Of a stretch of DNA of 64,000 bases, positions 33,423 through 41,756 are shown one piece after another. The stretch lies in the NCBI RefSeq assembly GCF_001422405.1, contig NZ_LMMV01000025.1, positions 359,708 through 423,707 of the forward strand, read 5' to 3'. Source of the DNA: Pseudorhodoferax sp. Leaf267. Lineage in GTDB: Bacteria; Pseudomonadota; Gammaproteobacteria; Burkholderiales; Burkholderiaceae_C. The stretch's first letter is position 1, and each line of letters begins with the position of its first letter. A program made the translations under genes and the position numbers. The notes beneath the pieces were generated by a model, which did no database searches, had not been told where the DNA came from, and was given only the letters and a program-made list of their open reading frames with translations.

Positions 33423-33554
33423 ATGCCCTTCGAACTCTGGCTCGCCCTCGTCGCCGCGTCCGCGGTGGTGTCGGTCATCCCCGGCCCGACACGGCTTGCC
33501 GCCACCAGCGATGCCGCGTTCCCCGGGGTCGTGCTGCGGGGCTTGCGAGCATGA
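33423..33554 (+). pseudogene. N-terminal stub of a LysE family exporter
   Basis: A 43-codon frame starts MPFELWLALVAASAVVSVIP then GPT, which is the start of LysE/RhtB exporters (first helix followed by the conserved P-G-P). It then turns into unrelated sequence (RLAATSDAAFPGVVLRGLRA) and stops. About 160 residues are missing. The stop overlaps the ATG of the lipoprotein gene (ATGA), so the deletion may have fused the exporter's promoter to that gene. An intact LysE gene lies at 34977-35606. Confidence 0.65.
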
Positions 33555-33955
33555 GGGGCTGGCTGTGCATGGCGGGCCTGGCCACGGCGCTGGCCGGCTG
33601 CGGCGAGCGGCCGGCGCCGGCTGCGCGCAACCCTGCCGTCGCGCCCGTGTCGCAGGTCAAGCCCGCCGCGCCGGTGGCGCCCGCCACCGACGCCTGGCTG
33701 GGCCGCTGGCTCGGCCCGGAGGGCACCTTCATCGACGTGCAGAAGGCCACCGACGGCTACACGCTGACCATCCGCAACCTGGACGGCCCGCTGATCTTCA
33801 GCGGCACGCCCGCGGGCGACCGCATCGCCTTCCAGCGCGACGGCAAGCCGCAGACCCTGCGCGCCACCGACGGCCCGGGCACGGGCATGAAGTGGCTGCA
33901 GGAGAAGAAGGATTGCCTGGTGGTGGAAGTGGGCGAGGGCTGGTGCCGCGACTGA
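33551..33955 (+). CDS. Hypothetical lipoprotein (134 aa)
   Basis: Signal peptide MRGWLCMAGLATALAGC ends in a lipobox LAGC (Cys17). An Ala/Pro linker (about 20-45) leads to a small domain with WLGRWLGPEGTFIDVQKATD, YTLTIRNLDG, and a C-terminal Cys pair (KKDCLVVEVGEGWCRD) that may form a disulfide. The layout suggests a beta-sandwich or lipocalin-like periplasmic domain. It resembles a family of short lipoproteins in Comamonadaceae with no assigned function. The start overlaps the stop of the LysE stub. Confidence 0.75.
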   Translation: MRGWLCMAGLATALAGCGERPAPAARNPAVAPVSQVKPAAPVAPATDAWLGRWLGPEGTFIDVQKATDGYTLTIRNLDGPLIFSGTPAGDRIAFQRDGKPQTLRATDGPGTGMKWLQEKKDCLVVEVGEGWCRD

Positions 33956-33956
33956 C

Positions 33957-34409
33957 ATGCCCCGCATCGGCCTGCTCTCGGACACCCACGGGCTGCTGCG
34001 CCCCGAGGCGCTGGCCTTCCTGCGCGGCAGTGACGCCATCGTGCATGCCGGCGACATCTGCGACCCGGCCATCCTCGAGCAGCTGGCCGCCATCGCGCCC
34101 GTGACGGCCGTGCGTGGCAACAACGACCATGGCCCCTGGGCCGAGCGGCTGCCGCACACGGCGCACGTGCAATTCGGCGCCGTGCGGCTGTGCGTGGTCC
34201 ACGACCTGGGGGAGCTCGCGCCGCAGGCGTCGGCCGACGCGCAGGTCGTGGTCTCGGGCCATTCGCACAAGCCCGTGGCCGAGACGCGCGGCGGCGTGCT
34301 CTACGTGAACCCCGGCAGCTGCGGCCCGCGCCGCTTCAAGCTGCCGATCGCGGTGGCCGAGCTGCTGGTGGACGGCAGTGCGGTGTCGGCGCGCATCTTC
34401 ACGCTCTGA
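33957..34409 (+). CDS. YfcE/MJ0936-type metallophosphoesterase
   Basis: 150 residues, starting one base after the lipoprotein stop. All metal-binding motifs of the calcineurin-like fold are present: GLLSDTHG (D-x-H), VHAGDICD (G-D), AVRGNNDH (G-N-x-D/H), VVHDL, and SGHSHKP (G-H-x-H). Small stand-alone members such as YfcE act on phosphodiesters in vitro, with unknown natural substrates. The compact length fits. Adjacent small genes on the same strand suggest a loose operon. Confidence 0.93.
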   Translation: MPRIGLLSDTHGLLRPEALAFLRGSDAIVHAGDICDPAILEQLAAIAPVTAVRGNNDHGPWAERLPHTAHVQFGAVRLCVVHDLGELAPQASADAQVVVSGHSHKPVAETRGGVLYVNPGSCGPRRFKLPIAVAELLVDGSAVSARIFTL

Positions 34410-34411
34410 AC

Positions 34412-34933
34412 ATGGTGCAAGTGGCGCAGACGGACCGGCTGGTGCTGCGCCACCTCACGCCCGACGACGCGCCGTTCTACCGGCAGCAGCTCAATGAGCC
34501 CTCGTGGCTGGCCCACATCGGCGACCGCCAGGTGCACACGCTGGCCGATGCCGACGCCCATCTGCGCGCCAACATCCTGCCGCCCTATGCCGAGCGGGGC
34601 TTCGGCATGTACCTCGTGCAGCGCAGGGCCGATGCGGCGCCCGTGGGCATCTGCGGCCTGGTGCAGCGCGAGGCGCTGCCGGCGCCCGACCTCGGCTTCG
34701 CGCTGCTGGATGCGCATGCCGGCCTGGGCTATGCGCAGGAGGCCGCCCAGGCCGTGCTGCGCCATGCCTTCGCCGACCTGGGGCTGGACCGCGTGCTGGC
34801 CATCACCGCGGTCACCAACCAGCGCTCGGACCGGCTGCTCGACAAGCTGGGCTTCGCGTTCCAGGGCATGGTGCCCGTGGGCGCGCGCTCGCTGCGCCTG
34901 TATACGCGCTTGCCCGATGCTCCGGGATGGTGA
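34412..34933 (+). CDS. RimJ/RimL-type GNAT acetyltransferase
   Basis: 173 residues. The opening QTDRLVLRHLTPDDAPFYRQ, DADAHLRANILPPYAERGFG and VGICGLVQREALPAPDLGFA place it in the RimJ/RimL branch (alanine N-acetyltransferase-like), and GLGYAQEAAQAVLRHAF carries the acetyl-CoA loop (G-L-G-Y-A-x-E-A). NQRSDRLLDKLGFAFQG is the conserved C-terminal segment. Substrate could be a ribosomal protein or small molecule. Start follows the phosphoesterase stop by two bases. Confidence 0.92.
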   Translation: MVQVAQTDRLVLRHLTPDDAPFYRQQLNEPSWLAHIGDRQVHTLADADAHLRANILPPYAERGFGMYLVQRRADAAPVGICGLVQREALPAPDLGFALLDAHAGLGYAQEAAQAVLRHAFADLGLDRVLAITAVTNQRSDRLLDKLGFAFQGMVPVGARSLRLYTRLPDAPGW

Positions 34934-34976
34934 CAATCCACCCCGCATCCTCCAACGTCACCGATCCCCGCCCGCC

Positions 34977-35606
34977 ATGTTCCCCCTCGACACACTGATC
35001 GCCTACCTGTTCGCCACGCTGCTCGTGGTGCTCGCGCCGGGGCCGGACAACATCCTCGCCATCAGCCGCGGGCTGAGCCAGGGCCGCGGCGCGGCGGCGA
35101 TGTCCGCGGTCGGTGCCGGCCTGGGCATCATGGTCCACACGCTGGCCGCGACGCTGGGGCTCACGCTCGTGGTCCAGGCCTCGCCGCTCGCGTTCTGGGC
35201 CGTCAAGATCGTCGGCGCGGCCTACCTGCTGTGGCTGGGCGTCAAGGCGCTGCGCTCGCGCAATCTGATCTCGTTCACGCCGGTCGCGCACCAGGGCCTG
35301 GGCCGGGTGTTCCTCACGGGCCTGCTGTCCAACGTGCTGAACCCCAAGCCCGGCCTGTTCGTGCTGGCCTTCATCCCGCAGTTCGTCAGCGCGCAGCGCG
35401 GGCCCGTGGGCGTGCAGATGCTGGTGTACGGCGCGATCTTCGCGGTGCTGACGGCCGTGATCTTCTCGATCCTGGGCGCTTACGCGGCGCGGCTGTCGGG
35501 TTGGCTGGCACGCCGGCCGCGCGCCACGGCTTGGCTCAACTACGGCGCCGGTGCCACCTTCATCGCGTCCAGCCTGTCGATCCTGGCGCTGGGCAACCGG
35601 CGCTAA
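34977..35606 (+). CDS. LysE/RhtB family amino-acid exporter
   Basis: 209 residues with six transmembrane helices. The first helix is followed by the conserved A-P-G-P-D-N-I-L motif (VVLAPGPDNILAISRGLSQG), and G-x-x-x-G-x-x-x-G in the second (VGAGLGIMVHTLAAT). GLLSNVLNPKPGLFVLAFIP is the second family signature. Members export amino acids or homoserine lactone-like compounds. It is convergent with the patatin gene, with only 3 bases between their ends. Confidence 0.94.
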   Translation: MFPLDTLIAYLFATLLVVLAPGPDNILAISRGLSQGRGAAAMSAVGAGLGIMVHTLAATLGLTLVVQASPLAFWAVKIVGAAYLLWLGVKALRSRNLISFTPVAHQGLGRVFLTGLLSNVLNPKPGLFVLAFIPQFVSAQRGPVGVQMLVYGAIFAVLTAVIFSILGAYAARLSGWLARRPRATAWLNYGAGATFIASSLSILALGNRR

Positions 35607-35609
35607 AGC

Positions 35610-37529
35610 TCAGGGCGGGGCGTCGTCGGCGCGGGCCACGCCCAGCTGCGCCGCCTGGCGCGCGTCCATGGCGGCCAGCACCGTCTTCGCATGCGCATAG
35701 CCGCGCGCCACGATCTGGTCGATACGCTGCCACTGCAGCATGCCCACGCGCTCCAGTGCGGGGTGGAAGTACAGGTCGCAGTTCTGCTGCGCCTGGCGCT
35801 GGCGCGACATGCTGTACAGCGCGGTCACGGTCATGAGATAGGTCGGCAGCAGGGGCACCCGGTAGCGGCGCTGGGCCAGCGGGCGCAGGCGGTCGCGCCA
35901 CAGGCTGATGTTGCCGGGGATGGCCTCGAAGCCGGCCTGTGCCGTGCGCGTGTTCAGGTCGATGCCGATCACCTGGCCCACGCCGCGCATGCTGCGCATC
36001 ACGTCGACCGGGAAGTTGTTGAAGGTGCCGCCATCGCACAGCAACTCGCCGCCGCGCACCACGGGTGGCAGCGCGCCGGGGATGGAGATGCTGGCCAGCA
36101 GCGCCTGCACCAGGTTGCCGTCGTCGATGCGGTGCTCGCAGGCGCGCGAGTAGTTCGTGGCCACGCAGTGGTAGTTCTTCCACAGGTCCTCGATGTCGGC
36201 ATCGAAGCCGGTGAGCTCGTCGACCGCGCGGCGCAGCACGCCGCGCAGCCGCACGCCCTTGAACAGCGAGATCAGCGGGAACAGGTTGTAGTCGCCCGTC
36301 GGGTTCACGGCGAAGGCGCGGCGCGCGTTGGCCATCACCGTGTCGAGCGACTGGTCGGACGCCACGTAGGCCGCCATGACGGCGCCGATGCTGGTGCCGC
36401 CCACCCAGTCGATCTCGATGCCGCGCTCGCGCAGCGCGCGGTACACGCCCAGGTGCGCGAAGCCGCGCGCACCGCCGCCGGCCAGCACCAGGCCGATGCC
36501 GGTGCGCGTGAGCAAGCGGGCCATGCGCGCCATGTCGCGCGCCAGCGAGGGGCGCAGGTGCACATGGCCGGCCAACGGGCGCCGCGCCAGCCAGCCGGCC
36601 GTGCCGCGCGGCGAGCGCAGGTCGGCCGGGTGCAGCAGCACCAGGATCTCGGCCACCTCGGTGCGCGGCGGGCGGTGCATGAGGAAGCGCTCCTCGGTCG
36701 CGTGCAGCGCCATCGGCTGCGTGGCATCGGCCAGCAGCAGCAGCTCATCGCAGTGGCGGCAGCAGCGCTGCGTCCATGCGCTGGGGGCGGCATCGGCCAG
36801 CAGCAGCACGACGTCGTGCGTGGCCTCGATCTCGTCCAGCAGCAGGGCAACGCGCCGGCTGGCCTCGGCCTGCGCTTCGGGGTCGGCGTCGTCCAGCGAC
36901 ACGCCGGCATCGGCCAGCGCGGCGCCGATGTCCGCGCCGCCGACCACGCGCACGCGGCCATGGCCCGTGGACGCCATCAGCCGCTCGCTGAGCTGGGCCG
37001 ACAGGCCGGCGGCGAAGGCAGCCGGGTCCACCCCGGCGGTGATCGGCACCAGGCCGATGGCCACGGGCCGGTCGTGCGTGTTGTGCCGGCCCTCGCCCTT
37101 CAGGCGGTGCACGATCTGCCGGGTCAGCACGATGGAGACCTGGGCGCTGCTTTGCAGCAGCTGCGTGAATTCGGACTTGGCCAGCCGCACCAGCACCGAG
37201 TCGCGCACCGCGACCACGGTGGCCGCGCGTGGCTCGCCGGTGTACAGGCTGAGCTCGCCGACGGTCTGGCCGCGCGCCATCTCGCCGACCAGGCGCTCGC
37301 TGCCGTCGTCGCCGCGCGTGTAGGCCCGCAGCCGGCCGCTGACGACGAGGTACATGGAGTCGCCTTCTTCGCCCTGGTGCATCAGGGTGTCGCCACCGGC
37401 GATTTCGACCCAGCGCAGGTGCTGGCGCAGGTGCTGCAGCGAGGCCGCCTCGACTTCGCCGAAGATCGCCTTCAGATGCCGCGAAAGCAGATCGTCGTGG
37501 AAGCGCTGGCGTGCCGTTGTGGGGTCCAT
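35610..37529 (-). CDS. Patatin-like phospholipase with cyclic-nucleotide-binding domain (NTE family)
   Basis: 639 residues. The N-terminal ~140 form a cyclic-nucleotide-like domain (GGDTLMHQGEEGDSMYLVVS, VGELSLYTGEPRAATVVAV). A middle region (~150-310) has a P-loop-less nucleotide-like fold. The patatin domain begins at GIGLVLAGGGARGFAHLGVY (oxyanion loop G-G-G-x-R-G, about residue 340), with the serine nucleophile in GGTSIGAV (G-x-S-x-G) and the Asp of the dyad in LLCDGGTFNNFP. This is the neuropathy-target-esterase/RssA layout; it hydrolyses lysophospholipids at the membrane. It is divergent from the MCE lipid-transport operon, 134 bases away. Confidence 0.94.
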   Translation of the reverse strand: MDPTTARQRFHDDLLSRHLKAIFGEVEAASLQHLRQHLRWVEIAGGDTLMHQGEEGDSMYLVVSGRLRAYTRGDDGSERLVGEMARGQTVGELSLYTGEPRAATVVAVRDSVLVRLAKSEFTQLLQSSAQVSIVLTRQIVHRLKGEGRHNTHDRPVAIGLVPITAGVDPAAFAAGLSAQLSERLMASTGHGRVRVVGGADIGAALADAGVSLDDADPEAQAEASRRVALLLDEIEATHDVVLLLADAAPSAWTQRCCRHCDELLLLADATQPMALHATEERFLMHRPPRTEVAEILVLLHPADLRSPRGTAGWLARRPLAGHVHLRPSLARDMARMARLLTRTGIGLVLAGGGARGFAHLGVYRALRERGIEIDWVGGTSIGAVMAAYVASDQSLDTVMANARRAFAVNPTGDYNLFPLISLFKGVRLRGVLRRAVDELTGFDADIEDLWKNYHCVATNYSRACEHRIDDGNLVQALLASISIPGALPPVVRGGELLCDGGTFNNFPVDVMRSMRGVGQVIGIDLNTRTAQAGFEAIPGNISLWRDRLRPLAQRRYRVPLLPTYLMTVTALYSMSRQRQAQQNCDLYFHPALERVGMLQWQRIDQIVARGYAHAKTVLAAMDARQAAQLGVARADDAPP

Positions 37530-37663
37530 GTCGGATGGGTGAGGCGCGCGGATTGTAGTCAGCGGTCATCGCGAGCGCGCCGTCCTACGGGGCGCCTCGA
37601 AACAGCTTGGTACGATGCCTGCCTCATCCACCACACCCGCTGACACGGACCCCGCCCATCTGC

Positions 37664-38794
37664 ATGGACGATTCCCGCCCGCCCACCAGCCCCCGCATCG
37701 CTGAACAGGACCAGTCCGACGGGCCCACGGCCGTGTTGACGGGCCGCTGGACGGCCGCCGACCTGGCCGCTGGCAGCACACTGGGCCAGACGCGCAGCCG
37801 CCTGGCGGCGCTGCCGGCCTCGCACGGCTGGGACCTGCAGGGCATCGACCGGCTCGACCACCTGGGCGCGCAGCTGCTGTGGAACCAGTGGGGCCGCACC
37901 TGGCCCGCGCGCGTGGCGCTGCTGCCCGAGCAGCGCAGCATGCTGGAGCGCGTGGCCGAGTTCACGACCACACCCGAGCCGGCACCACCGGCCGGCCTGG
38001 CCCAGCACTTCGACGCGCTGGGCGTGCGCGTGCTGGAGGGCCTGGCCCAGGCCAAGGTCGGCGTGCGGCTGGTCGGCCAGCTCACGCTGGACATCGGGCG
38101 CCTGATCCGCCGCCCGCACCAGGGCCCGTGGCGCGACATCTCGGGCCACCTCTTCCAGATGGGCACCATGGCCCTGCCCATCACCAGCCTGGTCGGCGCG
38201 CTGATCGGCGTGGTGCTGGCCTACCTCACGGCACTGCAGCTGCGCCAGTTCGGCGCCGAGTCCTTCATCGTCAACATCCTGGGCGTCTCGCTGGTGCGCG
38301 AGCTGGGGCCGATGCTGGCGGCCATCCTGGTGGCCGGCCGCTCCGGCTCGGCCATCACGGCGCAGATCGGCGTGATGCGCGTGACCGAGGAGCTGGACGC
38401 CATGCGCGTGATGGGCATCGCGCACGGCTTTCGCCTGGTCATGCCGCGCGCCATCGCCCTGGCCATCGCCATGCCGCTGATCGCCACCTGGACCACGCTC
38501 GCAGGCCTGGCCGGCGGCATGCTCGCGGCCGACCTGGCGCTGGGCATCACACCGGCCTTCTTCCTGAACGCGCTGCCCGATGCGGTGAGCGGCGCCAACC
38601 TGGCGCTGGCGGTCGGCAAGTCGGCCGTGTTCGGCATCCTGATCGCGCTGATCGGCTGCCATTACGGACTGCGTGTGAAGCCCAACACCGAGAGCCTGGG
38701 CAAGGGCACGACCTCGGCCGTGGTGACGGCGATCACGGCGGTGATCGTGGTCGATGCGCTCTTCGCGGTCGCGTTCCGCAGCGTGGGCATCTGA
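37664..38794 (+). CDS. MlaE-type lipid ABC transporter permease with N-terminal STAS domain
   Basis: 376 residues from ATG 37664. Residues ~1-95 form a STAS-like domain (AVLTGRWTAADLAAGSTLGQ, WDLQGIDRLDHLGAQLL); the rest is the MlaE permease with the signature SLVRELGPMLAAILVAGRSG and SAITAQIGVMRVTEELDAMR. Works with the ATPase, MCE protein and lipoprotein encoded next to move phospholipids between inner and outer membranes. The gene opens a four-gene operon and is divergent from the patatin phospholipase, a plausible functional link in lipid turnover. Confidence 0.94.
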   Translation: MDDSRPPTSPRIAEQDQSDGPTAVLTGRWTAADLAAGSTLGQTRSRLAALPASHGWDLQGIDRLDHLGAQLLWNQWGRTWPARVALLPEQRSMLERVAEFTTTPEPAPPAGLAQHFDALGVRVLEGLAQAKVGVRLVGQLTLDIGRLIRRPHQGPWRDISGHLFQMGTMALPITSLVGALIGVVLAYLTALQLRQFGAESFIVNILGVSLVRELGPMLAAILVAGRSGSAITAQIGVMRVTEELDAMRVMGIAHGFRLVMPRAIALAIAMPLIATWTTLAGLAGGMLAADLALGITPAFFLNALPDAVSGANLALAVGKSAVFGILIALIGCHYGLRVKPNTESLGKGTTSAVVTAITAVIVVDALFAVAFRSVGI

Positions 38795-38798
38795 GGCC

Positions 38799-39638
38799 AT
38801 GAGCGACAACAAGATATCGACCGACAGCGCCGAGCCCGTCGTCACCGTGCGCGGGCTGTGGACGGCCTTCGGCACGGGCAAGAACCAGGTCGTGATCCAC
38901 AAGGACCTGGACCTGACCATCCAGCCTGGCGAGGTGGTCTCGCTGGTCGGCGGTTCGGGCACCGGCAAGACCGTGCTGCTGCGCCAGATGCTGGGGCTGG
39001 AGAAGCCGTTCAAGGGCGAGGTCACCGTGCTCGGCGAGCCCGCCGCGCAGCTGGGCCGGCGCGGCGCGGCCAGCCGCGTGGGCATGCTGTTCCAGCAGGG
39101 CGCGCTGTTCTCGGCCTTCAGCGTGCTGGAGAACATCGCCTTTCCGCTGCGCGAGCTGCGCCGCCTGCCCGACGACTTGGTGCGCGACACGGCCCTGGTC
39201 AAGCTGCAGATGGTGGGCCTGGGCCCGCAGCATGCCAACAAGATGCCGGCCGACCTGTCCGGCGGCATGATCAAGCGCGTGGCGCTGGCGCGCGCGCTGG
39301 CCATGGACCCGCCGCTGCTGCTGCTGGACGAGCCCACGGCCGGGCTGGACCCGCACGGCTCGGACGATTTCGTCGAGCTGCTGCGCTCGCTGCACCGCGA
39401 GCTGAACCTCACCGTGGTGATGGTCACGCACGACCTGGACACCTTGTTCGCGCTGTCCAGCCGCGTGCTGGTGCTGGCCGAAAAGCGCGTGCTGGTCGAA
39501 GGCGCGCCGGCCGAGGTCGCCACCTACGACCACCCCTTCGTGCACGATTTCTTCCAGGGCGAGCGTGGCCGCCGCGCCATGACGCCGATCGCGCAGATCG
39601 TGCCCGCTACCGCATCCCCTTCCACCCAGGACACTTGA
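38799..39638 (+). CDS. MlaF-type ABC transporter ATP-binding protein
   Basis: 279 residues, 4 bases after the permease. Walker A is GGSGTGKTVLL, the signature motif LSGGMIKRVALARAL (L-S-G-G-M), Walker B LLLLDEPTAGLD, and switch His in MVTHDL. M-x-K-R after the LSGG motif is typical of the MlaF/Ttg2A subfamily. It energises the adjacent MlaE-type permease. The C-terminal tail (PIAQIVPATASPSTQDT) is low-complexity and ends one base before the next ATG. Confidence 0.95.
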   Translation: MSDNKISTDSAEPVVTVRGLWTAFGTGKNQVVIHKDLDLTIQPGEVVSLVGGSGTGKTVLLRQMLGLEKPFKGEVTVLGEPAAQLGRRGAASRVGMLFQQGALFSAFSVLENIAFPLRELRRLPDDLVRDTALVKLQMVGLGPQHANKMPADLSGGMIKRVALARALAMDPPLLLLDEPTAGLDPHGSDDFVELLRSLHRELNLTVVMVTHDLDTLFALSSRVLVLAEKRVLVEGAPAEVATYDHPFVHDFFQGERGRRAMTPIAQIVPATASPSTQDT

Positions 39639-39639
39639 G

Positions 39640-40638
39640 ATGGAAAACAAATCCCATGCCCTGGCCGCCGGCACCTTCGTGCTGGTGGTCACCGCGCTGC
39701 TGATCGCGCTGTCCGTCTGGCTCAGCCGGGAAAGCGGCAGCAGCCACCCCTATGAGCTGTCCACCAGCGACTCCGTCACGGGCCTGCAGCTGCAGGCGCC
39801 CGTGCGCTACAAAGGTGTGGCGGTCGGCAAGGTCACCTACATCGGCTTCGACCCCCAGGTGCCCGGCAACGTCGTGATCCGGCTCAACGTGGACGACACC
39901 ACGCCGCTGACGCCCAGCACCTTCGCCACGCTGAGCTACCAGGGCATCACGGGCCTGGCCTTCGTGCAGCTGGACGACTCCGGCGACCAGCTGGACGCGC
40001 TGGCCCCGGGCTCCAGCGGCGTGCCGCGCCTGCCGCTCAAGAACTCGCGCCTGGGCGAGCTGACCGACCAGGCGCCGGTGCTGCTGGCCAAGGTGCAGGA
40101 CGTGCTGGACAACATGAACAAGATGCTGAGCCAGCAGAACGTGGACAAGGTCGGCGCCGTGCTGGACAACACCGCCACCGCCACCGCCCGCATCGGCGAG
40201 GCCGCGCAGAACGTCAACAAGCTCACCGCGCAGCTGGAGGCCACCATGCGCACGCGGGTGGACCCGGCCCTGGCCGGCGTGCCCGCCATGACGCAGGAGG
40301 TCAGCGCCAGCCTGGCCGCGGTGCGCAAGGCCGCCGACGACGTGGCCCGCATGTCCACCAACATCGACAAGACCGCCGACCGCCTCAACCAGCCCGATGG
40401 CCCGCTGGACCGCCTGGCCGAGGGCACGGCGGCCCTGTCGCGCGTGGTCGAGACCTTCGGCGCCGCCACGCTGCCGCGTGTGAACCGCGTGACCGAAGAC
40501 GCCTCGCGCGCCGCGCGCCAGCTCAGCCGCACCGTGAACGGAATCAACGACAACCCGCAGTCGCTGATCTTCGGCAGCGGCACCGTCCAACCCGGCCCGG
40601 GTGAACCAGGCTTCGCCGCGCCAGGAGCAAACCGATGA
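39640..40638 (+). CDS. MlaD family (MCE domain) protein
   Basis: 332 residues starting one base after the ATPase stop. One N-terminal helix (AAGTFVLVVTALLIALSVWL), then an MCE domain: VTGLQLQAPVRYKGVAVGKV with Y-K-G-V-x-V-G-K-V. A long C-terminal region predicted helical (about 150-300) contains repeated coiled-coil-like segments (LAKVQDVLDNMNKMLSQQNV; AAVRKAADDVARMSTNIDKT), typical of MCE proteins that span the periplasm as tubes. It stops 4 bases into the lipoprotein gene. Confidence 0.94.
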   Translation: MENKSHALAAGTFVLVVTALLIALSVWLSRESGSSHPYELSTSDSVTGLQLQAPVRYKGVAVGKVTYIGFDPQVPGNVVIRLNVDDTTPLTPSTFATLSYQGITGLAFVQLDDSGDQLDALAPGSSGVPRLPLKNSRLGELTDQAPVLLAKVQDVLDNMNKMLSQQNVDKVGAVLDNTATATARIGEAAQNVNKLTAQLEATMRTRVDPALAGVPAMTQEVSASLAAVRKAADDVARMSTNIDKTADRLNQPDGPLDRLAEGTAALSRVVETFGAATLPRVNRVTEDASRAARQLSRTVNGINDNPQSLIFGSGTVQPGPGEPGFAAPGANR

Positions 40639-41276
40639 ACCGCAAGCCCTTGTTGTCCCTGATCGTGCTGGCCGCCGCGCTGGCCGGCTGTTCCGCCCTG
40701 CCCGACAAGCCGCAGCGCCCCGCGCAGTACGACTTCGGCCCCGGCGCCGTGGCCCAGCAGCCCATGGACCGGCGCGCGCCGCTGCCGCCGCTGGCCTTGG
40801 CCGACATCGAGGCCAGCGGCCCGCTGGAGGCCGCCACCGCCGTGCTGTACCGCCTGGGCTATGCCGACGCGCAGCAGCTGCGCCCCTACGCGCTGGCGCG
40901 CTGGAGCATGCCGCCGGCCCAGCTGGTGGCCCTGCGTTTGCGCGAGCACCTGGGCCAGCGCCGCACGGTGGTCAGCGCGGGCGAGGGCGCGGCCCTGTTG
41001 CGCAGCGAAGGCCAGCAGCCGCTGGTGCTGCGCATGGCGCTGGAGGAGTTCAGCCAGCTGTTCACGGCCCCGGCCACCAGCAGCGGCCTGCTGCGCCTGC
41101 GCGTGACCGTGGTCGACAACCTGCCGGCCGGCGAGAAGATCCTCGCCCAGCGCCAGTTCATCGTGCAAAAGCCCGCGGCCACGGCCGATGCCTCCGGTGG
41201 CGTGCGTGCACTGGCCGAGGCCACGGACGCGGCCGCGGCGGAGCTGTCGCAGTGGCTGGAGACGGTGGCGCGTTGA
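40635..41276 (+). CDS. PqiC/ABC-type transport auxiliary lipoprotein
   Basis: 213 residues, overlapping the MCE gene by 4 bases. The signal peptide (MNRKPLLSLIVLAAALAGCS) ends in lipobox LAGC. The mature domain has YDFGPG, an LYRLGYADAQQLRPYALARW segment and RQFIVQKPAATADASGGVRA, the pattern of the ABC-transport auxiliary (PqiC/LetC-like) family. It anchors in the outer membrane and docks the MCE tunnel. Completes the four-gene lipid transporter. Confidence 0.92.
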   Translation: MNRKPLLSLIVLAAALAGCSALPDKPQRPAQYDFGPGAVAQQPMDRRAPLPPLALADIEASGPLEAATAVLYRLGYADAQQLRPYALARWSMPPAQLVALRLREHLGQRRTVVSAGEGAALLRSEGQQPLVLRMALEEFSQLFTAPATSSGLLRLRVTVVDNLPAGEKILAQRQFIVQKPAATADASGGVRALAEATDAAAAELSQWLETVAR

Positions 41277-41287
41277 GGCCGGTGGCG

Positions 41288-41668
41288 ATGCACCCCGTGC
41301 GCACGCTGGTGGTGCTGGCCGTGGCCTGGGGCGGCCTCACGCTGGCCATGGCGCAGCCTGCGGCGCCCGCCGCGCCGGCCTCGGCGGCTTCTGCCGCGGC
41401 CCCGGCCGGCTCCCCGCCCATGGCGGTGGTCGGCGAGTGGCAGGGCCCGTTCCAGGACACCAAGATCCTCAAGCTGCTGGACGCCGAGGACGGCGTGGCC
41501 TGCTACCTCTACGTGCCGACCAGCGTGCCGTCCGCGCGCGTGTGCACCGGGCAGGAGCCCTGTGCCATCCACTATCCGGGTGGCATCGGCACCGTGTCGT
41601 GCGTGAAGGTGCGCGAGCCGGCCAGGGCGGCACCGAAGGCCGTGCCCAAGGCCGCGCCCACGCGCTAG
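41288..41668 (+). CDS. Hypothetical secreted protein (126 aa)
   Basis: Signal peptide MHPVRTLVVLAVAWGGLTLAMAQP with likely cleavage after AMA. An Ala/Pro spacer is followed by a small domain: VVGEWQGPFQDTKILKLLDA, then two Cys pairs in GVACYLYVPTSVPSARVCTG and EPCAIHYPGGIGTVSCVKV, which suggest two disulfides in the periplasm. The C-terminus is a basic Ala/Pro/Lys tail. Small Cys-containing proteins of this pattern recur in Comamonadaceae; function unknown. It follows the lipoprotein gene by 11 bases and may be co-transcribed. Confidence 0.72.
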   Translation: MHPVRTLVVLAVAWGGLTLAMAQPAAPAAPASAASAAAPAGSPPMAVVGEWQGPFQDTKILKLLDAEDGVACYLYVPTSVPSARVCTGQEPCAIHYPGGIGTVSCVKVREPARAAPKAVPKAAPTR

Positions 41669-41756
41669 CGGCCCACGGGGTTATCCCGGGCGCGCAGGGC
41701 TGGCGCGGCGCACCAGAATGCCGCACCCTGCCTTCCCCTTCGCCCGAGGACACCCG

